Below, piece by piece: positions 26,660 through 35,093 of a DNA stretch of 64,000 nt. The position numbers were made by a program, and so were the translations under genes. The notes beneath the pieces are model-generated. The model did not search any database. It saw only the letters and a list, made by a program, of their open reading frames with translations, and was not told the DNA's origin. The DNA lies in the NCBI RefSeq assembly GCF_024435075.2, contig NZ_JAMZEG020000002.1:945501-1009500 (forward strand), given 5' to 3'. The DNA comes from Marinomonas maritima. Its GTDB lineage: Bacteria > Pseudomonadota > Gammaproteobacteria > Pseudomonadales > Marinomonadaceae. How positions within the stretch are numbered: the first letter of the stretch is position 1; every line of letters starts with the position of its first letter.

Positions 26660-26688
26660 AACTAAGCCAGGCGTGACCTGGCTTAGTT
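26660..26688 (-). terminator. Inverted repeat in the purF-metZ gap
   Basis: Perfect 12-base arms (26660-26671 and 26677-26688) around a 5-base loop. The stem is strong but no clear T-run follows in the minus-strand direction, so it may be a weak or partial terminator, an RNA-stabilising hairpin for purF mRNA, or a protein-binding dyad in front of metZ. Confidence 0.6.
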
Positions 26689-26714
26689 AAATCCGTCACG
26701 AGATACTGCAAATA

Positions 26715-28223
26715 TTACATAGGATGCATCATATCGCTACTCTGCATATCTTCGATAGCAGACTTATTCAAATCATTGCGCGCCCCTTCAATACTGGCCA
26801 AATACGCACTATCAATATTGCCAGTTATATAAGTTGCATCAAATACAGATGTATCGAACTCTCGAACGTCAGAGTGTTTTTCATCAATACATGCTTCGAT
26901 CAAATCACCTAAGTCTTGAAAGATCAACTTATCTGCGCCAATTAACGTGCAAATCTCATCAACATTACGGTTATGGGCAATCAGTTCATGCGCTGCTGGC
27001 ATGTCAATGCCATATACATTTGGATAACGAACTTCCGGTGCCGCTGAAGCGATATATACTTTTTTCGCACCCGCTTCTCTTGCCATTTCGATGATCTCTT
27101 TACTCGTTGTACCGCGAACAATGGAATCATCAACCAACAAGACTGTTTTGTCTTTAAACTCATAAGGCACTGGATTTAATTTTTGACGAACCGATTTTTT
27201 GCGAATTTCTTGGCCCGGCATAATAAAGGTACGACCAATGTAGCGGTTTTTTACCAAGCCTTCACGGAACGGAATATTCAATGCTTGTGCGATTTGCAGA
27301 GCAGCCGTACGGCTGGTATCAGGAATGGGGATAACTACATCGATATCAATGCCTTTCCACTCACGCTGGATTTTCGCGGCAAGGCGATCGCCCATATTAA
27401 TTCGCGCTTTATAAACCGAAATATTATCAATAACAGTGTCCGGTCGAGCAAAGTAAACGTATTCAAACAAACAAGGACGAGCAACTTTTTTAGGCGTACA
27501 TTGACGCACATGAACCTTATGATTTACATCAAAAAAGATTGCTTCTCCTGGTTGAATATCACGTTCGACTTTAAAGCCTGCCGCGTCAAGCGCAACACTT
27601 TCAGAAGCCACCATGTATTCAAGACCAGACTCGGTTTGCTTAGAACCGTAAATCAATGGCCGAATACCATCAGGATCACGGAACGCCAAAATACCATAAC
27701 CAGTAATCAGAGTAACAACCGCATAACCACCTTCAATACGTTTATAAACACGCTCAAGCGCATTAAAAATATCTTCTGGCGTAGGAATTAATTTTCCTTC
27801 TTGATGGAGCTCATGGGCCAATACGTTTACGAGCACTTCAGAGTCAGAAGTAGTATTGATGTGACGCAAGTCAGACTCAAACACCTCACGCTTCAGTTTA
27901 GTCGTATTTGTTAAGTTGCCATTGTGTGCAAGGGAAATACCGTAAGGAGAGTTAACATAGAAAGGTTGAGCTTCTGCTGAACTGGATGTTCCAGCCGTTG
28001 GATAGCGAACATGACCTATCCCTATATTTCCTTGGAGTTTTTTCATATGGCGAGTGCGAAACACTTCACTCACCGGACCATTGTCTTTGCGCAAGCATAA
28101 TCGTCCGTTATGGCTGGTTACCATACCTGCAGCATCTTGCCCACGATGCTGAAGAACGGTTAACGCATCAAAAATTGCTTGGTTAACCACAGACGTGCCT
28201 ACGACACCAACGATACCACACAT
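26715..28223 (-). CDS. purF: PurF, amidophosphoribosyltransferase
   Basis: The 502-residue protein is a class II glutamine amidotransferase: Met1 is removed to expose Cys2 (MCGIVGVVG), with glutamine-site residues in RHMKKLQGNIGIGHVRYPTAG. The C-terminal half has the phosphoribosyltransferase PRPP loop VLLVDDSIVRGTTSKEI. It makes 5-phosphoribosylamine from PRPP and glutamine, the first step of purine synthesis. It lies 76 bases downstream of cvpA, the standard arrangement. I saw no classical PurR operator in front of cvpA or purF. Confidence 0.97.
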   Translation of the reverse strand: MCGIVGVVGTSVVNQAIFDALTVLQHRGQDAAGMVTSHNGRLCLRKDNGPVSEVFRTRHMKKLQGNIGIGHVRYPTAGTSSSAEAQPFYVNSPYGISLAHNGNLTNTTKLKREVFESDLRHINTTSDSEVLVNVLAHELHQEGKLIPTPEDIFNALERVYKRIEGGYAVVTLITGYGILAFRDPDGIRPLIYGSKQTESGLEYMVASESVALDAAGFKVERDIQPGEAIFFDVNHKVHVRQCTPKKVARPCLFEYVYFARPDTVIDNISVYKARINMGDRLAAKIQREWKGIDIDVVIPIPDTSRTAALQIAQALNIPFREGLVKNRYIGRTFIMPGQEIRKKSVRQKLNPVPYEFKDKTVLLVDDSIVRGTTSKEIIEMAREAGAKKVYIASAAPEVRYPNVYGIDMPAAHELIAHNRNVDEICTLIGADKLIFQDLGDLIEACIDEKHSDVREFDTSVFDATYITGNIDSAYLASIEGARNDLNKSAIEDMQSSDMMHPM

Positions 28224-28299
28224 GCTCTAGATCCTCGTGTTGGGGGATTGCGACAAATGCCGCAAGGTTCTTTCTTTATTTGGCTGCGATGTTCAGCAG

Positions 28300-28833
28300 C
28301 TAATTGCCAAGGGCGCGGTCAATGAGAGTTGAATCCATAAGATCCGAACTCTTGCCTAACATATCACGCGTCCAGTCATTCAACTGCCCCAATTGAGGGA
28401 TCAATTGTGATGTTTTCCAAAACTCTGTTTTCTCTATAGCAGGACTTAGACTCAACAAAGAGACAAAAGCCACAACAATCAAGCTGCCTCGCGCGAAACC
28501 AAAGAGCATGCCTAATACTCTATCGGTGCTCGACAAGCCTGTTACTTGAATCAGGGAGCCTAGTAAAAAGCTGACTAACGCCCCTACTACCAAGGTTGCT
28601 ATAAACAGAGAAACAAAAGAAACAATATAACGAATCTGATCATTTTGAACTTGATCAAGTAACAGAGTTTGCATTTGGTCAGAGAATTTTATCGATACGA
28701 TAAAGGCAATAACCCAAGTAAGAAGCGATAGTACTTCTTTTACAAACCCTCTTTTCAAACTTAGCAGTGTGGAAAGAATCACTACGGCAATAATCAACCA
28801 GTCAATCGTCGACATTGAATTTACTTGCTCCAT
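28300..28833 (-). CDS. cvpA: CvpA family membrane protein
   Basis: I choose the ATG at 28833 (177 residues), which follows AGAGG at 5-base spacing; an in-frame GTG six bases upstream would overlap that site. The protein has four predicted membrane helices, begins with the family motif DWLIIAVVILSTLLSLKRGFVKE and contains the DRVLGMLFGFARGSLIV segment. CvpA was named for colicin V production in E. coli; its biochemical role is unclear, with links to envelope integrity and biofilm. Its place between the SPOR gene and purF is conserved. Confidence 0.92.
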   Translation of the reverse strand: MEQVNSMSTIDWLIIAVVILSTLLSLKRGFVKEVLSLLTWVIAFIVSIKFSDQMQTLLLDQVQNDQIRYIVSFVSLFIATLVVGALVSFLLGSLIQVTGLSSTDRVLGMLFGFARGSLIVVAFVSLLSLSPAIEKTEFWKTSQLIPQLGQLNDWTRDMLGKSSDLMDSTLIDRALGN

Positions 28834-28908
28834 GAACACCTCTAAAAATCGCTGCGCAGTTTAACAGATGACTGACATTTTCCAAATACTGAGGACAAAA
28901 ACCTCGTA

Positions 28909-29499
28909 CTAATTCACTGAATACTTAACAACAATGCCAGTTAAGCTAAATTTTTTCTTAATTTCTTCACGCATTTTTTCAGAGGTTTCCCTTTTGAATT
29001 CAGGACCAACGTATACCTTATAGAGCGAATTTGTCGTTAAACTATAAGCATCGTAATCTGAGTCTTTAAGCTTTTCGACCAGACGAATTGCGTTGTCTTT
29101 GCTTTTAAACGTTGCAATTTGAAGCACCCAACGTTCTGCAACCTTTTCAGGTGATACTTTCTTAGCTGACGCAGTTACTACAGGATTATTATCAGCTTGA
29201 GGTGTCTTAGATTCAGCGTTACGGATGCTTTCAATATCTTTTGCTGACTGTGGAACAGGAATAAGGCGAATTTCGCCTACTGCTTTATTGTCTGCGCTAT
29301 TCGATTCAATCGGTAAACTGTCTGCAGGCTTGACTGGGGCAATGTCTAAAATAGGGAAAGCCGGCGGTGACGTTACCTGAACTTGAACATCCAGCTCAGC
29401 TGGACGCTCACCATCTAAAACTAATGGCAGTATTACCGCAGCGGACAGCACCATGATACCGGCACCAATAAGTCTGTATGTTATGGTTCTATCTATCAT
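28909..29499 (-). CDS. SPOR-domain protein (DedD-like)
   Basis: The 196-residue protein has a short cytoplasmic N-terminus, one membrane helix (about 9-26), a Pro-rich disordered middle and a C-terminal SPOR domain (about 120-193; WVLQIATFKSKDNAIRLVEKL, LYKVYVGPE). SPOR domains bind denuded septal peptidoglycan, and DedD helps cell constriction. In pseudomonads and E. coli this gene stands between folC and cvpA, which fits. Its start overlaps the folC stop by 4 bases. Confidence 0.9.
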   Translation of the reverse strand: MIDRTITYRLIGAGIMVLSAAVILPLVLDGERPAELDVQVQVTSPPAFPILDIAPVKPADSLPIESNSADNKAVGEIRLIPVPQSAKDIESIRNAESKTPQADNNPVVTASAKKVSPEKVAERWVLQIATFKSKDNAIRLVEKLKDSDYDAYSLTTNSLYKVYVGPEFKRETSEKMREEIKKKFSLTGIVVKYSVN

Positions 29500-30758
29500 A
29501 AATCACTCTTCAATTGACTAAGCGCCAAATAATTCGAGACGGTGACAAAAGAGCCAAAAACAATAACTGAACGTTGCTCCTCTTTCGCCTTAGTCAAAGC
29601 GGCATCAAACGCGTCATGCACAGAACCAAAAGCCTTCACTGTAGGAAGCAGACTGGGTGAGCATTGCATAATATGCTCAACCAATTCATCGGCTCTTGCC
29701 CCTCTTGCCCCTGCTAAGTCAGCGCAGAACCAATCAGAAAAGCTCTCCGCAAGATGGGTCATCACACCGTCTATGTCTTTGTCTTTTAACATGCCGCACA
29801 CTGCAACAGGTTGACGTGGGAAATGGCTCACGCGGTGAGCAAGCTCCACCGCGGCTTCTGGGTTATGCGCCACATCAATGTATATATCAGGAGAAGAAGC
29901 AACTTGCTGAAAGCGCCCCGTTAATTGCGCAGTGCGGAACAATGTGACCAAATCCTCTTGAGCAGGGGCAAGCCCCATAAAAACCAACACCGCAATTACG
30001 GTTGCAGCATTCTGTAGCGGCAAGGATGGTATCGGCAAATTATTGAATTGAACGCCATTGCCAGTCCATGCCCACTCACTTTGATTTGAAGTAAAACTAA
30101 AATCAATCCCCTTTTGACGCAAGTGTGCACCCACGTCCAATGCCGTCGTCGCGATGGAGCCTGGTGGATTAACCACACCACTGATCAACAACTTATCCTT
30201 TCTCGCTATGCCTGCTTTTTCGCGAGCAATAACATCAATGTTATCCCCTAGCCAATCGATATGATCCAAGGAAATTGATGTCACCACTGCCACATCAGTG
30301 TCAATCATATTGACTGAATCTAAACGCCCACCCAATCCAACCTCTAGCACCCAGTAGTCCAGCTTGGATTGATCAAAAATCCATAGAGCCGCGAGAGTAC
30401 TGAACTCAAAATACGTTAATGAGATGTTTTCTCGTGCCGCTTCAATCGCTTCAAATGCACGACAAATAAGATCATCATCACAAGAGCGATTGTTTAAAGC
30501 GATGCGCTCATTAAAATCAAGAAAATGCGGGGATGTATAAGTACCGACAGAATAGTTTTGTGTACAGAGGTATTGAGTCAACATAGCGCAGGTGGAACCT
30601 TTGCCATTGGTGCCTGCCACTGTTATGACGTTAATTTTTGGCCTAGATAAATTTAATCTAGTTAATACCTTACTCCCTCTTTCTAGACCCAGTTCTATTT
30701 CAGAAGGATGTTGGCTTTCAATATATGAAAGCCAACTCGATAATGACGTGTGCGTCAT
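29496..30758 (-). CDS. folC: FolC, dihydrofolate/folylpolyglutamate synthase
   Basis: The 420-residue protein is a Mur-ligase-fold enzyme with the P-loop VAGTNGKGSTCAML, the ligase motif YTSPHFLDFNERI and the metal/ATP residues in VTSISLDHIDWLGDN. It adds glutamate to dihydropteroate and extends folate glutamate tails. Length and start agree with the family. It begins 4 bases after accD ends and overlaps the SPOR gene by 4 bases, matching the accD-folC-dedD order. Confidence 0.95.
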   Translation of the reverse strand: MTHTSLSSWLSYIESQHPSEIELGLERGSKVLTRLNLSRPKINVITVAGTNGKGSTCAMLTQYLCTQNYSVGTYTSPHFLDFNERIALNNRSCDDDLICRAFEAIEAARENISLTYFEFSTLAALWIFDQSKLDYWVLEVGLGGRLDSVNMIDTDVAVVTSISLDHIDWLGDNIDVIAREKAGIARKDKLLISGVVNPPGSIATTALDVGAHLRQKGIDFSFTSNQSEWAWTGNGVQFNNLPIPSLPLQNAATVIAVLVFMGLAPAQEDLVTLFRTAQLTGRFQQVASSPDIYIDVAHNPEAAVELAHRVSHFPRQPVAVCGMLKDKDIDGVMTHLAESFSDWFCADLAGARGARADELVEHIMQCSPSLLPTVKAFGSVHDAFDAALTKAKEEQRSVIVFGSFVTVSNYLALSQLKSDL

Positions 30759-30762
30759 TTAA

Positions 30763-31629
30763 TTAAGCAACCTTATGAGTGAGCAAAGATAGAATGTTGT
30801 ACAAACGATCACGAATTTCATCACGTTTGATGATCATATCTAACGCGCCTTTATCTAATAAAAATTCGCTACGTTGGAACCCTTCTGGCAGCTTTTCACG
30901 TACGGTTTGCTCAATAACTCGAGGCCCAGCAAAACCAATCAAAGCATTCGGCTCTGCAACGTTCAAATCACCCAACATCGCCAAAGAGGCAGAAACACCA
31001 CCAAAAACAGGATCTGTCATAACAGAAATGTATGGGATGCCTTCTTGCTTCATACGCTCTAAGCCCGCACTGGTTTTTGCCATTTGCATCAAAGAGATAA
31101 GCGCCTCTTGCATACGAGCGCCACCAGAAGCTGAGAAACAAATAAGTGGAATACGCTTTTCAAGACAAACATTGACTGCTTGAATAAAACGCTCTCCAAC
31201 AATCGCCCCCATCGAACCGCCCAAAAAACTAAACTCAAACGCAACAGCAACCACTGGCATACCATTTAGCACGCCTTGCATTGCGACTAGAGCGTCTTTT
31301 TCACCCGTCTTTTTTTGAGCATCAACAATGCGGTCTTTATAACGCTTTGTATCTTTGAATTTTAATTTGTCTTCTGGTTCGAGATGCGCACCAATTTCAT
31401 GGCGTCCTTCTTTGTCCAAGAAAATATCCAAACGTCGGCGAGCACCAACACGGAGATGATGATTACATTTTGGACAAACATCTAAGTTTTTTTCTAGCTC
31501 CGGACGGTATAGAACATTTTCACACTTTGGACACTTTTTCCAAAGACCTTCAGGCACGGTGCCTGTTGTAGCGCGCTTTGATTCACTGCGCACGATGGAA
31601 GGTACAAATTTATCTAACCAGCTACTCAT
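30763..31629 (-). CDS. accD: AccD, acetyl-CoA carboxylase carboxyltransferase beta subunit
   Basis: The 288-residue protein starts MSSWLDKFVPSI and carries a four-cysteine zinc ribbon (Cys33, Cys36, Cys52, Cys55). It is followed by the crotonase-like carboxyltransferase core with GGSMGAIVGERF, CFSASGGARMQEAL and DPVFGGVSASLAMLGD. With AccA it transfers the carboxyl group from biotin to acetyl-CoA to make malonyl-CoA. It follows trpA by 31 bases, as in many gammaproteobacteria. Confidence 0.96.
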   Translation of the reverse strand: MSSWLDKFVPSIVRSESKRATTGTVPEGLWKKCPKCENVLYRPELEKNLDVCPKCNHHLRVGARRRLDIFLDKEGRHEIGAHLEPEDKLKFKDTKRYKDRIVDAQKKTGEKDALVAMQGVLNGMPVVAVAFEFSFLGGSMGAIVGERFIQAVNVCLEKRIPLICFSASGGARMQEALISLMQMAKTSAGLERMKQEGIPYISVMTDPVFGGVSASLAMLGDLNVAEPNALIGFAGPRVIEQTVREKLPEGFQRSEFLLDKGALDMIIKRDEIRDRLYNILSLLTHKVA

Positions 31630-31660
31630 TTAATTCTCCACATTTCTGATTTGCTGCCGC

Positions 31661-32467
31661 TTACGCGTCCATTTCACTACGCATTGGCGCTAAAATAGAC
31701 CCTAAAGCGTCAGCTATATATTCTTTTTGACGATCTTTATTTTCAGCAATAGCGTTTACTAATACACTGCCGACAATTACACCATCAGCACATTTACTTA
31801 CAGCTGCTGCGGTTTTTGCATCACGAATACCAAAACCAACACCAATTGGCAACGTAGTTATAGTTCGTAAAGAATCCACATGTTCTTTAACGCTATCGAC
31901 ATCTAATTCAGCAGATCCCGTCACCCCTTTCACCGAAACGTAATAAACGTAGCCTGATGCTAACTTACAAATTTTCTTTGCACGTTCCGATGTCGTCGTT
32001 GGTGACAACAAATAAATAAGGTCAATCTCATTATCTCGGAAGCATTCTACTACATCTATCGCCTCTTCTGGAGTCAGATCGACTAATAAAATACCATCAA
32101 CACCTGCTTCTTTTGCCGCATCCGAAAAAGCCTGATAACCAAAGAACTCAATTGGATTCAAATACCCCATCAAAACAATCGGCGTTTGCTTATCGGTACG
32201 CCTAAACTCAGTAATAATTTGCAATACTTTTTTAACACTGGTACCCGCCGCCAAGCTACGTTCACAAGCCAACTGAATGACTGGACCATCCGCCATCGGG
32301 TCTGAAAAAGGCATGCCAATTTCAATAATGTCAGCCCCTGCAGCAACCAAAGCATTCATCATAGTAACCGTATAATCAGGCGCCGGATCACCTCCGGTAA
32401 TATAAGGAATAAGCGCCTTTTTACCAGATTTTGCTAAATTTTCAAAACATTGTTTGATGCGACTCAT
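31661..32467 (-). CDS. trpA: TrpA, tryptophan synthase alpha subunit
   Basis: The 268-residue TIM-barrel protein carries the catalytic glutamate in ADIIEIGMPFSDP and the aspartate in the later YLLSPTTTSERA...VSVKGVTG region. It splits indole-3-glycerol phosphate to indole, which is channelled to TrpB. Its ATG overlaps the trpB stop by 4 bases (ATGA arrangement), so the two subunits are probably translated in step. Confidence 0.95.
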   Translation of the reverse strand: MSRIKQCFENLAKSGKKALIPYITGGDPAPDYTVTMMNALVAAGADIIEIGMPFSDPMADGPVIQLACERSLAAGTSVKKVLQIITEFRRTDKQTPIVLMGYLNPIEFFGYQAFSDAAKEAGVDGILLVDLTPEEAIDVVECFRDNEIDLIYLLSPTTTSERAKKICKLASGYVYYVSVKGVTGSAELDVDSVKEHVDSLRTITTLPIGVGFGIRDAKTAAAVSKCADGVIVGSVLVNAIAENKDRQKEYIADALGSILAPMRSEMDA

Positions 32468-33687
32468 ACTTCAATCCCGTCTATTTCTGCAACAGTAAGA
32501 ATGTCTTTATCACCACGACCTGAAAGATTGATAACAACAATCTTATCTTTCTCCATCGTTGCCGCTAATTTCATACCGTAAGCCACCGCGTGACTGGACT
32601 CTAATGCAGGCATAATACCTTCTAACCGAGTTAAATCACGAAAACCGTCCATTGCCTCATCATCATTGATAGCAACATAATTAGCGCGGCCAATGTCTTT
32701 AAGCCAAGCATGTTCAGGGCCAACACCGGGGTAATCCAAGCCAGCTGAAATAGAATGAGTGCCGATAATTTGACCGTCATCATCCGCCATTACGTAAGTA
32801 CGGTTGCCATGTAATACGCCAGGACGACCCGCAGATAAAGGCGCGGCGTGACGACCCGTTTCGATTCCATCCCCGCCAGCTTCTACGCCATACATAGCAA
32901 CGCTTTCATCTTTTATGAAAGGATGAAACATACCAATGGCATTTGAACCACCACCGACGCAAGCAACAAGCGCATCGGGTAAACGCCCTTCTTGAGCTAA
33001 GCATTGAGCTTTGGTTTCACGACCAATAACGGCCTGGAAATCTCGCACTAATTTAGGATATGGATGAGGACCTGCGGCAGTGCCAATAATATAAAAAGTA
33101 TCATCCACATTACCGACCCAATAACGCATCGCTTCATTAAGCGCATCTTTCAATGTCTTAGTGCCCGATTCAACAGAAATAACTTCTGCACCGAGTAGCT
33201 TCATGCGATAAACGTTCAGTGATTGGCGACGAATATCCTCCGCTCCCATAAACACCTTGCACTTTAACCCTAAACGAGCCGCTACAGTGGCAGATGCTAC
33301 GCCATGCTGACCAGCGCCCGTTTCAGCAATAATATTTGGTTTGCCCATATGCTTAGCAAGCAATGCTTGGCCAATCGTATTGTTTATTTTGTGCGCACCC
33401 GTATGATTTAAATCTTCACGTTTTAGGTAAATCTTTGCCCCTCCGGCTTTTTCTGTTAGGCGCTGAGCAAAATAAAGCGGTGATGGGCGACCTACATAAT
33501 GTGCCAAGTCATAATCGAATGCGTCTTGGAAAGCACTGTCTTTTGATAACGTCTCATACATTTTGGTCAGATCGTCCAGCGCTGACATCAATGTTTCTGA
33601 AACAAACACGCCGCCATAGGGACCAAAACGACCATGGGAATCAGGTAAATCTAGATTAATATCGTTGCTATCCACATTTTGCTCCAT
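32464..33687 (-). CDS. trpB: TrpB, tryptophan synthase beta subunit
   Basis: The PLP lysine lies in LNHTGAHKINNTIGQALL, the phosphate-binding loop in CVGGGSNAIGMFHPF, and the ammonia/indole-site sequence in AETGAGQHGVASATVAA. I start at the ATG at 33687 (407 residues), which leaves about 17 residues before GRFGPYGG as in relatives; an in-frame GTG at 33714 with AAGG before it is the alternative. The gene overlaps the trpF end by 20 bases (47 with the GTG). The product joins indole and serine into tryptophan. Confidence 0.94.
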   Translation of the reverse strand: MEQNVDSNDINLDLPDSHGRFGPYGGVFVSETLMSALDDLTKMYETLSKDSAFQDAFDYDLAHYVGRPSPLYFAQRLTEKAGGAKIYLKREDLNHTGAHKINNTIGQALLAKHMGKPNIIAETGAGQHGVASATVAARLGLKCKVFMGAEDIRRQSLNVYRMKLLGAEVISVESGTKTLKDALNEAMRYWVGNVDDTFYIIGTAAGPHPYPKLVRDFQAVIGRETKAQCLAQEGRLPDALVACVGGGSNAIGMFHPFIKDESVAMYGVEAGGDGIETGRHAAPLSAGRPGVLHGNRTYVMADDDGQIIGTHSISAGLDYPGVGPEHAWLKDIGRANYVAINDDEAMDGFRDLTRLEGIMPALESSHAVAYGMKLAATMEKDKIVVINLSGRGDKDILTVAEIDGIEV

Positions 33688-34285
33688 TAATAAATTCTCG
33701 AACCTTAGACTCACTCTTTATGCCTTTAGACAATTCAACCCCCCCACTTACATCAACAGCGTAAGGAGCAACTTGTTTTATCGCCTGTTCAACGTTATTT
33801 GGCGTCAAACCTCCAGCCAGTACAATTGGCTTAGATAATACCTTCGGTATCAACGACCAATCAAACACTTCACCTGTACCGCCAGGAATACCTGCTTTAT
33901 AAGCATCCAATAGCATTGCACTGGCGCTTGGGTATTCATCCACTAACGTCGACACATCATCCCCTTTCTTTATTCTCAACGCCTTCATATAAGGTCGCTG
34001 ATAAGAAAGACACTCGGCCTCTGATTCTGCACCATGAAACTGAATCATCCAGCGCGAACTACCGTCAATAACAGAAGCTATTACAGAAGCATCCGCATCA
34101 ACAAACAAAGCTACGGGCGTAATAAAAGGCGGAAGCTTCGCAACTATAGAATTGGCGATGTCTGGCGTTACATATCTAGGGCTTTTTTCATAAAAGACAA
34201 AACCCAATGCGTTTGCACCAAGGCGACACGCCATTAACGCGTCGTCGATATTGGTTATCCCACAAATTTTAACTTGGCACGTCAT
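33668..34285 (-). CDS. trpF: TrpF, phosphoribosylanthranilate isomerase
   Basis: The 205-residue TIM-barrel enzyme starts at the ATG at 34285, preceded by GAAGAG; a TTG five codons upstream is less likely. It has the catalytic cysteine in QVKICGITN, the conserved LGANALGFVFYEKSPRYV and the catalytic aspartate region VDVSGGVELSKGIK. It performs the Amadori rearrangement of phosphoribosylanthranilate. The start overlaps truA by 17 bases. Genes trpE, trpG, trpD and trpC are elsewhere, as is usual in pseudomonads. Confidence 0.94.
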   Translation of the reverse strand: MTCQVKICGITNIDDALMACRLGANALGFVFYEKSPRYVTPDIANSIVAKLPPFITPVALFVDADASVIASVIDGSSRWMIQFHGAESEAECLSYQRPYMKALRIKKGDDVSTLVDEYPSASAMLLDAYKAGIPGGTGEVFDWSLIPKVLSKPIVLAGGLTPNNVEQAIKQVAPYAVDVSGGVELSKGIKSESKVREFINGAKCG

Positions 34286-35093
34286 AATTTGACTCTTCAA
34301 TATAAGGCAAAAAATGTGGCCCTAACTTACAAATAGGCACATTAAAATGCTCCGGATATTCAACATCTACAAAATACAAACCAGTTGGTGGTGCTGTTAT
34401 TCCACCCTTAGTACGGTCTTTAGCATCTAAGGTTTTTTTCGCCCAAGCGATAGGTTTTTCACCCGCACCGATCGACATTAAGACCCCAGCAAAATTCCTA
34501 ATCATGTGATGCAAAAATGCATTCGCCCTAACATCAAGAATAATATATTGACCTACCTGCTGGACATCAAAGTTTAAAATCGTTCGGATTGGCGTATTGG
34601 CCTGACAGCCAATTGCACGAAAAGAAGAGAAATCATGAGTACCTAAAAATACGCTAGCGGCCTCTTTCATTGCCTGCGCATCAAGTGCTCTATAAGACCA
34701 TGTCACCCCATTAGCCAATATGGCCGGGCAAATAGAAGATTGGTAAATCACGTATCGATAACGACGACTTAACGCACTAAAGCGCGCATGAAAATCATCA
34801 GCGACATAACGTGCTGCCACCACTCGAATATCAGAAGGTAGGTAAGTATTAACACCTAAAGTCCACGCCCGTTCATTTCGTTCAGCATCGGTTTCAAAAT
34901 GAACCACTTGAGCACTGGCATGGACACCGGAGTCTGTTCGGCCAGCACAAACCACCCGAACAGGATGATTTGCCACCACGGCCAATGCTTTTTCTAAACT
35001 TTCCTGAACACTTGGAATACCACGTTTTTGTGCCTGCCAGCCCTTATACTTAGAGCCATCATATTCAACAACTAGTACAACTTTTTTAGTCAC
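34269..35093 (-). CDS. truA: TruA, tRNA pseudouridine synthase A
   Basis: The 274-residue protein has the TruA catalytic aspartate (Asp54) in CAGRTDSGVHASAQVVHF and the later motif FLHHMIRNFAGVLMSIG. It converts uridines 38-40 of the tRNA anticodon arm to pseudouridine. The start is a GTG overlapping the last 8 bases of fimV, with MTKKVVLVVEYDGSKYKGWQ as a normal TruA beginning; no ATG is available nearby. The fimV-truA-trpF order is typical of pseudomonads. Confidence 0.95.
   Translation of the reverse strand: MTKKVVLVVEYDGSKYKGWQAQKRGIPSVQESLEKALAVVANHPVRVVCAGRTDSGVHASAQVVHFETDAERNERAWTLGVNTYLPSDIRVVAARYVADDFHARFSALSRRYRYVIYQSSICPAILANGVTWSYRALDAQAMKEAASVFLGTHDFSSFRAIGCQANTPIRTILNFDVQQVGQYIILDVRANAFLHHMIRNFAGVLMSIGAGEKPIAWAKKTLDAKDRTKGGITAPPTGLYFVDVEYPEHFNVPICKLGPHFLPYIEESNYDVPS

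Noticed and set aside
27183..27791. 202-codon frame opposite purF
   Set aside because: It lies wholly antisense to a well-conserved gene, lacks a ribosome binding site and shows no protein family features.
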